NCBI GenBank assembly: GCA_934667125.1 | Contig: CAKULF010000002.1 | Span: forward strand, 1-64,000 | Direction: 5' to 3' | DNA from: an uncultured Candidatus Melainabacteria bacterium | GTDB taxonomy: Bacteria > Cyanobacteriota > Vampirovibrionia > Gastranaerophilales > Gastranaerophilaceae | Length of the DNA: 64,000 nucleotides | Part shown: in pieces, positions 1 to 8,633 of the stretch | How the letters are laid out: every line of letters starts with the position of its first letter | Position numbering within the stretch: the first letter of the stretch is position 1 | Notes under the pieces: model-generated | The model's database searches: none | What the model was told of the DNA's origin: nothing | Seen by the model: the letters and a program-made list of their open reading frames with translations, nothing else | Made by a program: the position numbers and the translations under genes

Positions 1-2
1 TT

Positions 3-77
3 GTTAAAGTACAAGATGGCTTTTTGCGAAAGTATGCAATCGAGCATGATGTGCCTATGATTGTGTTTGGAAAGTAG
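3..77 (+). CDS. C-terminal end of an unidentified protein (partial)
   Basis: The third frame is open from the window edge to a TAG at 75-77 and reads like real protein, ending in DVPMIVFGK. The other two plus-strand frames are broken or lack sense here. It converges on the GH57 gene, 28 bases away. The family cannot be recognised from about 24 residues. Confidence 0.45.
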   Translation, partial: VKVQDGFLRKYAIEHDVPMIVFGK

Positions 78-105
78 CACAGAAATACTATAAAATATAT
101 GTTTC

Positions 106-2610
106 TTAAACTTTTCCAGTTAGAGAATCTATCTTATTTCTATAAAAATCAGTATTAATATTTAATTTTTTGCCTATTTCAACAAGTTCAAGGAACAATT
201 GTCTAGCGTCCGCTGGATTTTTTTCCAATATATCTTTGCTTAATTCATCAAAATCATCGCAAAACATATCATAGAAAACGTTTTGGGCATAATGAATATT
301 AATTTTTACATCCAAAATTTCAAGCAAATTGAAAAATGCAAGAAGTTCTTGAGTGTTTTTAGAATTGATTTTTTCTTGTAAATTATTCAATAATTCATTT
401 AATTTTTCAGATAAAATCTCGCAAGTTTCAGGATTTGTTAATTTAATTTTGAATTTATCCGTCAATTGCTTAATTTTAGTCAGTTTTTTGACTTTTGTTT
501 TGTCAAAGCAATTTTCAAGACTTGATAATTCTTTATCCAAATTTGACAATAAAGTATATTTAGCACAAACCCTAAATCCCTCCGGAATATCCATACCGAG
601 GTCGTTTAAGTTGCTTATTGGAGTTAAAAGATTATCATACATTTTGTTGTACGTTTTTGAAACTTCTTTTAATTTTGAAGTAATCAGATGTTCAAGAATT
701 TTCTTTCTTCTATCAATCGGCACATCCTTTAAGCTATAGTGTTTTTTGCCATAATATATTCCGATTGTTCTTATTGTTTCATCAAGATTTGTGCCTTTAA
801 ATGCCTTTAAAATTTCTTTCTTTTCAAAAGAAAAATCTTCTAAACAGCTATACTCCTTGACATAGCAATAAAATTCGCACTCTTCATTTTGAATTAAAAC
901 ATAAGATAATTCTTTCTTTTCAAGAGTAATTTTTGAAGCCATATCAAGCTTTGCAAAGCAAATTAAGTTATTATCTTTTTTGAATTTTTTATAGTTGCTT
1001 TTTTTGATGTCATAGCAATATAAATTATAGATTTTGTCATCTTTTTCGCTTTCGGGGCTGAAAGAATTTTCAATTGCAAATTCCGCCGCTACTTTTTCAG
1101 GCGAAATCACGGCGCTTTTTACAAAATTATTAAAGATATCTTTTCCGTTACCAAATTCAACGATGTTACTTTTTGCTTTTTGAAGAATTGATAGGAACGG
1201 TTTTTCATAATTTGTTTTTGAAAAATCTTTTGCAAGTTCCATCGCTCTAAGGGCATATTTTAATATTTGAGTTGTTTCAATCCCTGATATATCAGCAAAA
1301 AACCAACCGCAACTTGTATACATTAATTGAGCAAATCTTTGAATTTCCATCAATTTTATTGCTTTAACTTTTGCGGTGTTTGATAGTTGTTTTCTGCAAT
1401 TTTCACTAATATATTTGTCGATATTTTCTTTGCTTCTATCTAAAATAACGTCTATGTAGTTGTTTCTGGCATGCCAGAAATCCTTATAATATTTGCTTCC
1501 CTCGATTGAACATAAATTAATTAATTCATCTCGAAGATAATCAAGCGCTTCACGAAGCGGTTTTCTCCATTTTTGATTCCAATGCGGTTGAGCACCAGTT
1601 GAACAGCCGCAATCTTCGCACCATCTTCCAACACCATGTGAGCAAGACCAAGCGCTAACAGGTTTTATATCCACTTCAAAAGTTGGAGGAAATTTTTCAA
1701 GGAATTGAGCATAATTTGTTATCTTAAAGCCCAAATCGCTTGCGCCAACTCGAACAATATAAGCAAGAGCCATATCGCCAAATTTCGTGTGGTGTCCGTA
1801 GCTTTCGCCATCTGTTGCAATATTGACCAATTGGGGTCTATTTCTACTTTCAACAAAACCGTCGTTTAATCTGTATGAGAATTTTTTTCCGTCACACAAC
1901 AAATTATCAAACGCAACAGACTTTGAAATTGAACCATCATAGAAAAATAAATCTATATATTTTTCCTTATCCGTTCCCTCAACATAATATCTATATGGTT
2001 GAGAAGGGTCAATCGTTCCCCAAGAAACGTCTTGCCAGTCGTGTTCGCCGATTTTATTAATACATTTTGCTTGATATGGCGATAAAATCGTGAATTTAAC
2101 ACCGCAATCGATTAAAACTTCAAGTGTTTGAGCATCTACCGCCGTTTCAGCAAGCCAAATGCCCTCTGCGTTTCGGTTAAATCTTTTTTGAAAATCTTTT
2201 AAACCCCAAATAACTTGAGTTACTTTATCATTTCTATTTGCAAGAGGCAAGATTATATGGTTGTAAACCTGTGCTATAGCACAACCATGCCCGTCATACA
2301 ACTTTCTTGAATTTATATCTGCTTGAATTATTTTTTTATAAGCATTTGGATCATATTTTTCCATCCAGCTTAATAATGTTGGTCCAAAATTGAAACTTAT
2401 ATATTGATAATTATTAGATATTTCGATTATTGAATTATTACTATCAACAAGTCTTGAAGCGCCATTTGGTCCATAACATTGGCTTGAAATTTTTTCATTC
2501 CAATCATGGTTAGGATAAGCACTTTCTTGAACCTCAATCTCTTCTATCCACGGGTTTTCACGAGGTGGTTGATAAAAGTGTCCATGTATCGTTAAATATT
2601 TTTCATTCAT
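106..2610 (-). CDS. GH57 family glycoside hydrolase with DUF3536 domain
   Basis: Predicted cytoplasmic glycosidase or glucan-modifying enzyme of the family-57 fold, 834 aa with no signal peptide. The N-terminus carries the GH57 motif HGHFYQPPRENPW (residues 9-21). The likely catalytic motifs follow: WLAET (152-156, nucleophile-type Glu155) and TDGESYGHH (266-274, acidic pair). The Cys-rich stretch near 323-343 (SWSCSHG...RWCEDCGC) and the helical C-terminal half are typical of DUF3536 proteins. The exact substrate is unknown for this subfamily; alpha-glucan metabolism is the usual guess. It is the last gene of a minus-strand run after the OB-like protein (40-base gap) and the NagA-like gene. 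A TATACT box and GGAAA sequence lie just before the ATG, so it may also have its own promoter. Confidence 0.85.
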   Translation of the reverse strand: MNEKYLTIHGHFYQPPRENPWIEEIEVQESAYPNHDWNEKISSQCYGPNGASRLVDSNNSIIEISNNYQYISFNFGPTLLSWMEKYDPNAYKKIIQADINSRKLYDGHGCAIAQVYNHIILPLANRNDKVTQVIWGLKDFQKRFNRNAEGIWLAETAVDAQTLEVLIDCGVKFTILSPYQAKCINKIGEHDWQDVSWGTIDPSQPYRYYVEGTDKEKYIDLFFYDGSISKSVAFDNLLCDGKKFSYRLNDGFVESRNRPQLVNIATDGESYGHHTKFGDMALAYIVRVGASDLGFKITNYAQFLEKFPPTFEVDIKPVSAWSCSHGVGRWCEDCGCSTGAQPHWNQKWRKPLREALDYLRDELINLCSIEGSKYYKDFWHARNNYIDVILDRSKENIDKYISENCRKQLSNTAKVKAIKLMEIQRFAQLMYTSCGWFFADISGIETTQILKYALRAMELAKDFSKTNYEKPFLSILQKAKSNIVEFGNGKDIFNNFVKSAVISPEKVAAEFAIENSFSPESEKDDKIYNLYCYDIKKSNYKKFKKDNNLICFAKLDMASKITLEKKELSYVLIQNEECEFYCYVKEYSCLEDFSFEKKEILKAFKGTNLDETIRTIGIYYGKKHYSLKDVPIDRRKKILEHLITSKLKEVSKTYNKMYDNLLTPISNLNDLGMDIPEGFRVCAKYTLLSNLDKELSSLENCFDKTKVKKLTKIKQLTDKFKIKLTNPETCEILSEKLNELLNNLQEKINSKNTQELLAFFNLLEILDVKINIHYAQNVFYDMFCDDFDELSKDILEKNPADARQLFLELVEIGKKLNINTDFYRNKIDSLTGKV

Positions 2611-2649
2611 TTTTTTATTTCCAGTATAAATCCCAACTAATAAATCAAA

Positions 2650-3168
2650 TTATTTTGTCTTTTTTTCTGTTGTTTGAGCTTTTTTAATAACCGTAATATT
2701 TTCAACATCTAACCAAGGGTCGCCAAGGGCAGTTGAAAACACTTTTGCAGTTATTTGAATTTTATCGCCCGTATCTAAATCAATATATTTTTCTGCTAAT
2801 TCTTTTGTTAAAAATAATTTCATCTCAGATAACGGAATATTGTGGTCTAATACGTCATCTCTTTGAATTAAAATTCCGATATATTTTTCGCTTGAGCGCA
2901 TTGCTTTTTTATAATCAAGCCCTAAAGTTGAAAATTTATCAAACGTAGCTTGCATTTTAACGGTTCTATTTAAAAATCTTGTCGGATTAGCAACAACATT
3001 CAATGATGTTGTATTAACAGGCGCTGTTTGATTTTGCGCTTGAGTTTTAACTTGTGGTTGTTGTTTTTTTTGAGTTTGAGCAACAACCATATCATCTTTA
3101 AAATAAATTCCTAAAGTCAAAATTGAAACCAAACACATTATTATAGAAACTATTTTTTTATTATTCAT
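2650..3168 (-). CDS. Exported small protein, OB-fold-like
   Basis: 172 aa. Residues 1-30 form a Lys-rich start and a hydrophobic segment ending near FKDDMVVAQ, which fits a signal peptide or membrane anchor. A Gln/Thr-rich linker (about 32-52) follows, then a compact domain (about 53-165) with alternating strands: a start resembling nucleic-acid-binding OB modules (NPTRFLNRTVKMQATF), then GDKIQITAKVFS and a final WLDVENITVI strand. That arrangement suggests an OB-type barrel in the periplasm. This is inference from pattern only. SD GAGGAAA precedes the ATG. It sits between the NagA-like and GH57 genes on the same strand. Confidence 0.6.
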   Translation of the reverse strand: MNNKKIVSIIMCLVSILTLGIYFKDDMVVAQTQKKQQPQVKTQAQNQTAPVNTTSLNVVANPTRFLNRTVKMQATFDKFSTLGLDYKKAMRSSEKYIGILIQRDDVLDHNIPLSEMKLFLTKELAEKYIDLDTGDKIQITAKVFSTALGDPWLDVENITVIKKAQTTEKKTK

Positions 3169-3226
3169 TTTTTCCTCGTTTACCGTTAATTTTATTGTTA
3201 ATTCAATAAATATCTTAACATAACTT

Positions 3227-4123
3227 TTATCTATTTAAAATATCAACTTCCTTAGTCTTTAAGTTTAAATATTCAATTTGATTTAAAAAAGCTGTTTTTT
3301 CAATTTGTTCTTTAGCTAAAATATTATTATTTAACAAGTTTAAGCATATCTCATCTAAGGTTTTATTTGACCCTGCTAATGTATTATTTTCATCTTTTCC
3401 ATATTTATTTATCTTTTTTCCGCAAAAAATTATATCCTTGTCATAGTTGCTTGATGGTAAACTATCCGAAATTAAAAGGATTTTATCTATTGGTTTTGCT
3501 TTAAACATCAATTTAACTATATCAAGATTAGTATGAATTAAATCGGCTATAATTTCGCAATATATATTATCATTAACCAAAGCGCTTAGAGCAATTGAAT
3601 TTAGCCTATGATGAATTCCTTTCATAGCGTTAAAGTGGTGCGTTGTTGCTGTGCAATTTTTTAAATCATCCCCAACAGTGTGTCCTGCTTGGGTTTTAAT
3701 GTTTTTAAAATTAAGATAATCTATTAAATCAATATCTTCTTCGGGCGCAATCGTCACAATTTTAACTATATCTTCAAAATCTTTAACTAAATTTTTAAAA
3801 TTTTCCACACTTGGTTTTAAAAAAACGCTTTTATCTTGTATTCCCGATTTATTCGGGCTTAAAAAACTTCCCTCTAAATGCACCCCCAAAACAAGGGTTT
3901 CATCTTCTATTTTTATAAGTTGTTCTTCTTTTATTTTTTTAAAAATCGAAAGTTGTTTTTGAATATTTGAAGCTTCATCTCCAACAAGAGTCGGACAAAT
4001 TCCTTTGATATTCTTTTTATAAAGCTTTTTTAAAAGATATTTAACTTCATCATACGTTGCATAATTAAAATTAATTCCAAAGCTTCCATGGGTGTGATTA
4101 TCAATATATTTAAGATTTTCCAA
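3227..4123 (-). CDS. nagA: N-acetylglucosamine-6-phosphate deacetylase-like amidohydrolase
   Basis: Member of the amidohydrolase TIM-barrel family that removes acetate from GlcNAc-6-phosphate in amino-sugar recycling. Visible motifs in order: DNHTHG (8-13, first metal site), GVHLEGSFLS (metal-ligand Glu), AGHT (metal His), THHFNAM (metal/substrate His) and LISDS (catalytic Asp). At 298 aa it is roughly 80-100 residues shorter than usual NagA. It begins almost directly at the HTH motif, so the N-terminal half of the flanking beta-sandwich is absent. The start is TTG at 4123, preceded by AAAGGAAAG at good spacing; no upstream in-frame ATG was identified. The upstream region is shared with the divergent gene at 4280. 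Confidence 0.75.
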   Translation of the reverse strand: MENLKYIDNHTHGSFGINFNYATYDEVKYLLKKLYKKNIKGICPTLVGDEASNIQKQLSIFKKIKEEQLIKIEDETLVLGVHLEGSFLSPNKSGIQDKSVFLKPSVENFKNLVKDFEDIVKIVTIAPEEDIDLIDYLNFKNIKTQAGHTVGDDLKNCTATTHHFNAMKGIHHRLNSIALSALVNDNIYCEIIADLIHTNLDIVKLMFKAKPIDKILLISDSLPSSNYDKDIIFCGKKINKYGKDENNTLAGSNKTLDEICLNLLNNNILAKEQIEKTAFLNQIEYLNLKTKEVDILNR

Positions 4124-4279
4124 CTTTTGACTTTCCTTTTAAAAACATTAAACTTTTATTAGATTATAGTATAAACGAGGAAATATGTTAACATTTGTAA
4201 CAAAATTAATTCTAATCCTAAAGAATTATAATCCTAATGTCGTATATGAAAATGTAAATACAATGAGAGGGTGAAAAGT

Positions 4280-5338
4280 ATGGGATTAGCAGCAAGTCAG
4301 GCTCGTTTTTTAGGGTTAACGGCTCGTCAAAGCAATGTTGAATTTCAAGGTCAACAAATTAACCAAGCAAGAACAGCTTTATCAAACGAAGTAAACAGAT
4401 TATACGACAGATATAACGAATTAACCGTTCCTGTTCCGCCAACGCAAGCAGACTATACAAAAACAACTATGAAAGTTGCTTCAGCGGATGAGGATTACGC
4501 TATTACAAAATATGAAAAAATTACAGACGAATCAAGCCCATATTACGGCTATTACAACGTTACAATGAGCTATGATGAAAAAGTTGCACAAGTTTATTCA
4601 AACACTGTTAAAAATGCAATTATTACAGGCGAAGGCTCAGACGGAAACTATTCAAAATTATCATTCACATTAGGCGCAAACGTTTATAATTACGACGAAA
4701 GCGACAGTGAAAATTCTACAATCAAAAAAATTGATACAACTGCTTCTGATTTTGACCCTGATAAATATACAGGTTTAGAAGAAGTTATGAACTATGACAA
4801 AGAAAAAACAGGTTCAGCAAGCCAATATTATTATATGTATACAAGCGAAGATACAGGTTTAAATTATTTCACATCAGGAAACGATTTAAACGACACATTC
4901 TCTATCGCAGGCAAAAACACATACAGCGGTTCATACTTGTTTGAATATCAAGGTTCAAAAGCAAAAACTTCCGAAAGAAGCGCCATAGCTTCAATTTCAC
5001 AAGGAACAGACGGAAGATTATCTGCTATTAATATTGTAAGTTGTTCAGACGACGCTTCTTTAGTTGGAAATTCTTATGAAGTTAACACAGTTTCTTCTCA
5101 AGACGAAGCAGCTTATAAAGACGCTATGAACGATTATGTTTATCAAAAAGACTTGTACGAAAGAGAAGTTGAAAAAATCAATAAACAAACAGAAAAACTT
5201 CAAACAGAAGATAGAAGTCTTGAATTGAAATTAAACCAACTTGATACCGAACAAAGAGCTCTTAAAACAGAGGCTGAATCAGTTCAACAAGTAATTAAAG
5301 ATACAATTGACAGCGTATTTAAGACATACAACTCATAA
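4280..5338 (+). CDS. Coiled-coil surface/secreted protein, unrecognised family
   Basis: 352 aa from ATG 4280, with AGAGGG eight bases upstream; the alternative GTG at 4271 lies on the SD itself. There is no signal peptide. The first 55 residues are a helix rich in Gln/Asn/Arg (MGLAASQARFLGLTARQSNV...). The middle is acidic, Ser/Tyr/Thr-rich and low in Cys, with strand-like repeats. The last 75 residues form a strong coiled coil (KINKQTEKLQTEDRSLELK) ending in FKTYNS. Helical ends around a variable middle resemble the design of flagellar-type or other export-apparatus substrates, but there is no flagellin signature. A hairpin terminator follows directly, so it is monocistronic. Confidence 0.6.
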   Translation: MGLAASQARFLGLTARQSNVEFQGQQINQARTALSNEVNRLYDRYNELTVPVPPTQADYTKTTMKVASADEDYAITKYEKITDESSPYYGYYNVTMSYDEKVAQVYSNTVKNAIITGEGSDGNYSKLSFTLGANVYNYDESDSENSTIKKIDTTASDFDPDKYTGLEEVMNYDKEKTGSASQYYYMYTSEDTGLNYFTSGNDLNDTFSIAGKNTYSGSYLFEYQGSKAKTSERSAIASISQGTDGRLSAINIVSCSDDASLVGNSYEVNTVSSQDEAAYKDAMNDYVYQKDLYEREVEKINKQTEKLQTEDRSLELKLNQLDTEQRALKTEAESVQQVIKDTIDSVFKTYNS

Positions 5339-5367
5339 AAATTAACCCCATAGTATTTACAAGATTG

Positions 5368-5392
5368 AAACCCTCTATTTTAGGGGGTTTTG
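5368..5392 (+). terminator. Rho-independent terminator after the coiled-coil gene
   Basis: AAACCCTC and GGGGGTTT form an 8-bp stem around a 7-base loop, followed by TTGATTTATTT. It lies 30 bases after the stop at 5338. Confidence 0.8.
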
Positions 5393-5504
5393 ATTTATTT
5401 ACATTTTCAAAATTTACATTCCTTTATATATAATTGTAGTAAATTAATTTTTAAGCTAATCTTGTTATGAGTATTAGATATTTTATAAGGTAGTAAATTC
5501 CTAT

Positions 5505-6593
5505 ATGTATGACAATGAATTTTTTGTAGTAGATATGGCTTCTTGCTCATCCACCGGTGAAATTATTAATAGCCTATCTCTAGCGCTTGAAACGCTAAAT
5601 CATTCAGGCAAAAGAATTATTCTTAAGTTGAATGACGGTTATTTTAACCAATCTCAAATGTTGAGCATTCAATCTTTAATTACAAGCTACGGTTGCACAT
5701 TAGATACAGTTGAAACAACAAATCCACAAACAACTTCAGTAGCTGAAAATATGAACATTTTGGTTAAAAAACCTGAAATTGTTGGACACGTTGAAGAAAA
5801 TCAAAACGACAAAGGTTTTGAACCGTTTAGCATGGATGTTAGTCATAAAGATGAAGATATAGCCCTAAAAGACGTTACAGGCTTGCATTTTGAAGCAGAT
5901 TTAGACGCTATTCAAGCTTCTGTTGATAATATCGATATAAAATCAGACTTAAAAAACGCAGGAATAAACCCTAAAGACGATTTTGAAACAATTGAAAAAC
6001 AAGTTTCTTCTAAATATATTCAACCAAGCGAAGTTGTTCAAACGGTTGATGAATATTCTAAAATCGCTAATCCAAGCGAAAAGCCAATCAATTTTATTGA
6101 TGAAAGCGATATGGAAAATTTAGAAAAAAATTCAATTGGCGTCTATAAAAAAGCGTATGACGAAAACGAAATTGAACAAAACGAATGGGAAGATGTGGAT
6201 TTTTATGAAACTTCAACAAACGAACCAATCGTTTCAGATACAAAAGAAACAACATACATAAGCCAAACTCTTCGTTCAGGTCAAATCCTTGAATCAGAAG
6301 GAAATGTTGTTATTATTGGCGATTGCCACCCCGGAAGCGAAATTAGAGCCGTTGGCGATATTACCGTTTGGGGCGTATTATCAGGCATTGCCCACGCAGG
6401 CTACAAAGGCAACGCTCAAGCAAAAATCAGAGCGCTAAAAATGAATCCGGTACAATTAAGAATAGCAAATTGTTACTCTCGCCGTCCGGACGGCACAAAT
6501 ATCCCCTATATCATCCGTTCTTCCATCTTCACACCCGAAGAAGCAAGAATTGTTGATGGTGAAATAATGTTATTTAAGATAAATCAAGACTAA
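5505..6593 (+). CDS. minC: Septum site-determining protein MinC
   Basis: FtsZ-ring inhibitor that works with MinD and MinE to place the division site. The N-terminal domain (about 1-75) fits MinC_N (helix/strand pattern around LALETLNHSGKRIILKL). The C-terminal domain (about 255-362) is clear MinC_C: LRSGQ, GDCHPGSEIRAVGDITVWG and LRGxAHAG-type turns (SGIAHAGYKGN), the beta-helix that binds MinD. Between them lies an unusually long acidic, apparently disordered linker of about 170 residues, giving 362 aa against the usual 220-290. It is the first gene of minC-minD-minE, with 12 bases to minD. No strong SD stands at the start; AAGG lies rather far upstream. Confidence 0.93.
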   Translation: MYDNEFFVVDMASCSSTGEIINSLSLALETLNHSGKRIILKLNDGYFNQSQMLSIQSLITSYGCTLDTVETTNPQTTSVAENMNILVKKPEIVGHVEENQNDKGFEPFSMDVSHKDEDIALKDVTGLHFEADLDAIQASVDNIDIKSDLKNAGINPKDDFETIEKQVSSKYIQPSEVVQTVDEYSKIANPSEKPINFIDESDMENLEKNSIGVYKKAYDENEIEQNEWEDVDFYETSTNEPIVSDTKETTYISQTLRSGQILESEGNVVIIGDCHPGSEIRAVGDITVWGVLSGIAHAGYKGNAQAKIRALKMNPVQLRIANCYSRRPDGTNIPYIIRSSIFTPEEARIVDGEIMLFKINQD

Positions 6594-6605
6594 AGGAGCG
6601 TATAA

Positions 6606-7415
6606 ATGACAGGTTCTGTTATAGTAATTACTTCAGGAAAAGGTGGTGTTGGCAAGACCACAACATCAGCTAACATTGGTACTGCTTTAGCTCACATGGG
6701 CAACAAAGTTGTATTAATTGATACTGATATAGGTTTAAGAAACTTAGATTTATTATTGGGTCTGGAAAACCGCATTGTTTACACTATTGTAGACGTTGTG
6801 GAAGAACGTTGCAAGCTTAAACAAGCGCTTGTTAAAGACAAGAAAAATCCTAACCTTTGCTTGTTAGCAGCAGCTCAAACCCGTGATAAATCAGCAGTTG
6901 ACGCTGACCAATTAAAAAATATTTGCGAACAATTAAAAGAAGATTTTGACTATGTTCTTGTTGATTGTCCTGCTGGTATTGAACAAGGTTTCCAAAACGC
7001 AGTTGCAGGCGCAAATGAAGCGATTGTTGTAACAACACCCGAAATGAGCGCAATTCGTGATGCTGATAGAATTATCGGCTTATTGGAATCCAAAGAGGGA
7101 GTTGAAAAATATCGTCTATTAGTCAATCGTGTAAGACCAAAATTAATTAAATCTAATGATATGATGGGCGTAGATGATGTTGTTGATATTTTATCTTGTG
7201 ATTTAATCGGTGTAATTCCGGAAGATACAGGTATTATCACTTCAACAAACAAGGGTGAACCTATTGTAAACGATGAAAAATCATTAGCAGGTCAAGCATA
7301 TCTTAACGTTGCAAGAAGAATTATGGGCGAAGAAGTGCCTCTATTAGATATTGATGAACCTGATACTTTTATTGATAAAATTAAAAAATTCTTTACTAAG
7401 AAAGTGCAAGGTTAA
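6606..7415 (+). CDS. minD: Septum site-determining ATPase MinD
   Basis: Membrane-binding ParA-family ATPase of the Min system. The deviant Walker A motif GKGGVGKTTTSANIG lies near residues 10-24, switch I is DTDIGLRNLDLLLG (about 38-52), and Walker B is VLVDCPAGIE. The C-terminus is a Lys/Phe amphipathic helix (DKIKKFFTKKVQG) that matches the membrane-targeting sequence. Normal length at 269 aa. SD AAAGGAG precedes the ATG; minE follows two bases after the stop. Confidence 0.97.
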   Translation: MTGSVIVITSGKGGVGKTTTSANIGTALAHMGNKVVLIDTDIGLRNLDLLLGLENRIVYTIVDVVEERCKLKQALVKDKKNPNLCLLAAAQTRDKSAVDADQLKNICEQLKEDFDYVLVDCPAGIEQGFQNAVAGANEAIVVTTPEMSAIRDADRIIGLLESKEGVEKYRLLVNRVRPKLIKSNDMMGVDDVVDILSCDLIGVIPEDTGIITSTNKGEPIVNDEKSLAGQAYLNVARRIMGEEVPLLDIDEPDTFIDKIKKFFTKKVQG

Positions 7416-7417
7416 AA

Positions 7418-7987
7418 ATGAAAGATATTTTTTCAGATATATATGATAGAGTGTTGAGCTTCTTTAACACCACTTCAACTCAAGATGAAACGAAAGCTGT
7501 TGCTAAAAATCGTCTTAGAACAGTTTTAATGCAAGATAGGGTCGGCTTTTCAGAACGTGCTATGCAAATGCTTAAGGATGATTTGCTTGAATCAATTTCA
7601 AAATATTTAGAAATTGATGATGACGCTTTTGATTTAAGCATTAATGCAAGCGGAAGTGCTACTGTTTTGAATTTAAGCATTCCTGTTTTAAGAACAAAAA
7701 CAGACGAAGAAATAGATGAAGCTCTATCTTTACAAGAAAAAGCTAAAAAAGAAAAAACAGAAGAAATAGTTGGCGAACTTCAAGAACTTGTTAAAGAAAA
7801 AGTTCAAGAATTAGCTAAAAAATCTGAAACCGAAGAAGAAACCGAAGAGACAAAAGAAACGGTTGAAGAAGAAACAGCACAAGAAGAGGTTGTTGAAGAA
7901 AAAGACGCCGAAACCGTTGCTCCACTTGAAAAAAGACCCGATTCAGACGACGAAGTCTTGGATAAAATGTTAAAAGAGGATAATTAA
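7418..7987 (+). CDS. minE: MinE topological specificity factor with acidic C-terminal extension
   Basis: Stimulates MinD ATPase and confines MinC/MinD activity to the poles. Residues 1-100 match MinE: an N-terminal amphipathic helix, the MinD-contact region (AKNRLRTVLMQDR), and a dimer domain ending with a conserved LNLSIPVL strand. Residues from about 105 to 189 are a long Glu/Lys/Thr-rich tail (TEEETEETKETVEEE), not found in standard MinE of about 90 aa. The tail is probably disordered or coiled. It completes the min operon. Confidence 0.9.
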   Translation: MKDIFSDIYDRVLSFFNTTSTQDETKAVAKNRLRTVLMQDRVGFSERAMQMLKDDLLESISKYLEIDDDAFDLSINASGSATVLNLSIPVLRTKTDEEIDEALSLQEKAKKEKTEEIVGELQELVKEKVQELAKKSETEEETEETKETVEEETAQEEVVEEKDAETVAPLEKRPDSDDEVLDKMLKEDN

Positions 7988-8066
7988 AACATCCATAATA
8001 CTTGAAAAACAGTCATGTTTTAAGTAATATTAAGAAAGCTAATCACAAATATTAAAGGAGAAAACC

Positions 8067-8558
8067 ATGCAGGTTATATTAAAAAAAGACGTACAAAACA
8101 TTGGCGAAGTTGGCGATTTAGTTAACGTAAAAGACGGATACGCTAGAAACTACTTAATTCCAAACTCTTTAGCAGAAGTTGCTACAGCAGGCGCTTTAGC
8201 TCAAAGAGAAAGAAATATTGCTAGAATTAAAGCAAAAGCTGAAAAATTACACCAAGAAGCTCTTAAAACAAAAGAAGAAATCGAAAAAATCAGCTCAATC
8301 CAATTATCAGCTAAAGCCGGTGAATCAGGCAAATTATTTGGTACAATCACAACTAAAAAATTATCAGAAGAATTATTGGCTAAAACAGGCATGGAAATTG
8401 ATAAAAAATCAATCATTCTTGATAGCCCAATCAACCACGTTGGTAATTTTGTAATGACAATTAAACTTTCTTCAAAAGTTAAAGCTCAATTAAATGTTGA
8501 AGTAACTGCTTCTGAAACAATTAAAGAAGTTTACGAAGAAGAAACAACTGAAGCATAA
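8067..8558 (+). CDS. rplI: 50S ribosomal protein bL9
   Basis: Large-subunit protein bL9 (163 aa). The N-terminal domain has the signature MQVILKKDVQNIGEVGD and GYARNYLIP. A long connecting helix (about 43-75) leads to the C-terminal domain, and an acidic tail (EVYEEETTEA) ends the protein. Strong SD AAAGGAG. It is downstream of minE with an 80-base gap and is followed directly by a hairpin terminator. Confidence 0.97.
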   Translation: MQVILKKDVQNIGEVGDLVNVKDGYARNYLIPNSLAEVATAGALAQRERNIARIKAKAEKLHQEALKTKEEIEKISSIQLSAKAGESGKLFGTITTKKLSEELLAKTGMEIDKKSIILDSPINHVGNFVMTIKLSSKVKAQLNVEVTASETIKEVYEEETTEA

Positions 8559-8590
8559 GCTTTTTAAGATTAAATTTAATTTTAAACATA

Positions 8591-8619
8591 AAACACTTCA
8601 ATTTTTTTGAAGTGTTTTT
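8591..8619 (+). terminator. Terminator after rplI
   Basis: AAACACTTCA pairs with TGAAGTGTTT around a T-rich loop, followed by more T. An in-frame TTG inside this hairpin could look like a start of the next gene, but it is part of the terminator. Confidence 0.85.
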
Positions 8620-8621
8620 GT

Positions 8622-8627
8622 TATAAT
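8622..8627 (+). promoter_or_regulatory. -10 box for a leaderless start of the helicase gene
   Basis: TATAAT ends six bases before the ATG at 8634, so transcription would begin at or next to the start codon. No Shine-Dalgarno sequence and no clear -35 box are visible. Confidence 0.6.
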
Positions 8628-8633
8628 AGATTT

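Noticed and set aside
4204..4279. Sigma-28-like promoter for the coiled-coil gene
   Set aside because: TAAAGAAT is present but the -10 part does not fit the consensus; a plain TATAAT at 4227 explains expression better.
8607..8633. Longer helicase start at an in-frame TTG
   Set aside because: The TTG lies in the rplI terminator hairpin and has no SD; the ATG at 8634 has a -10 box six bases away.
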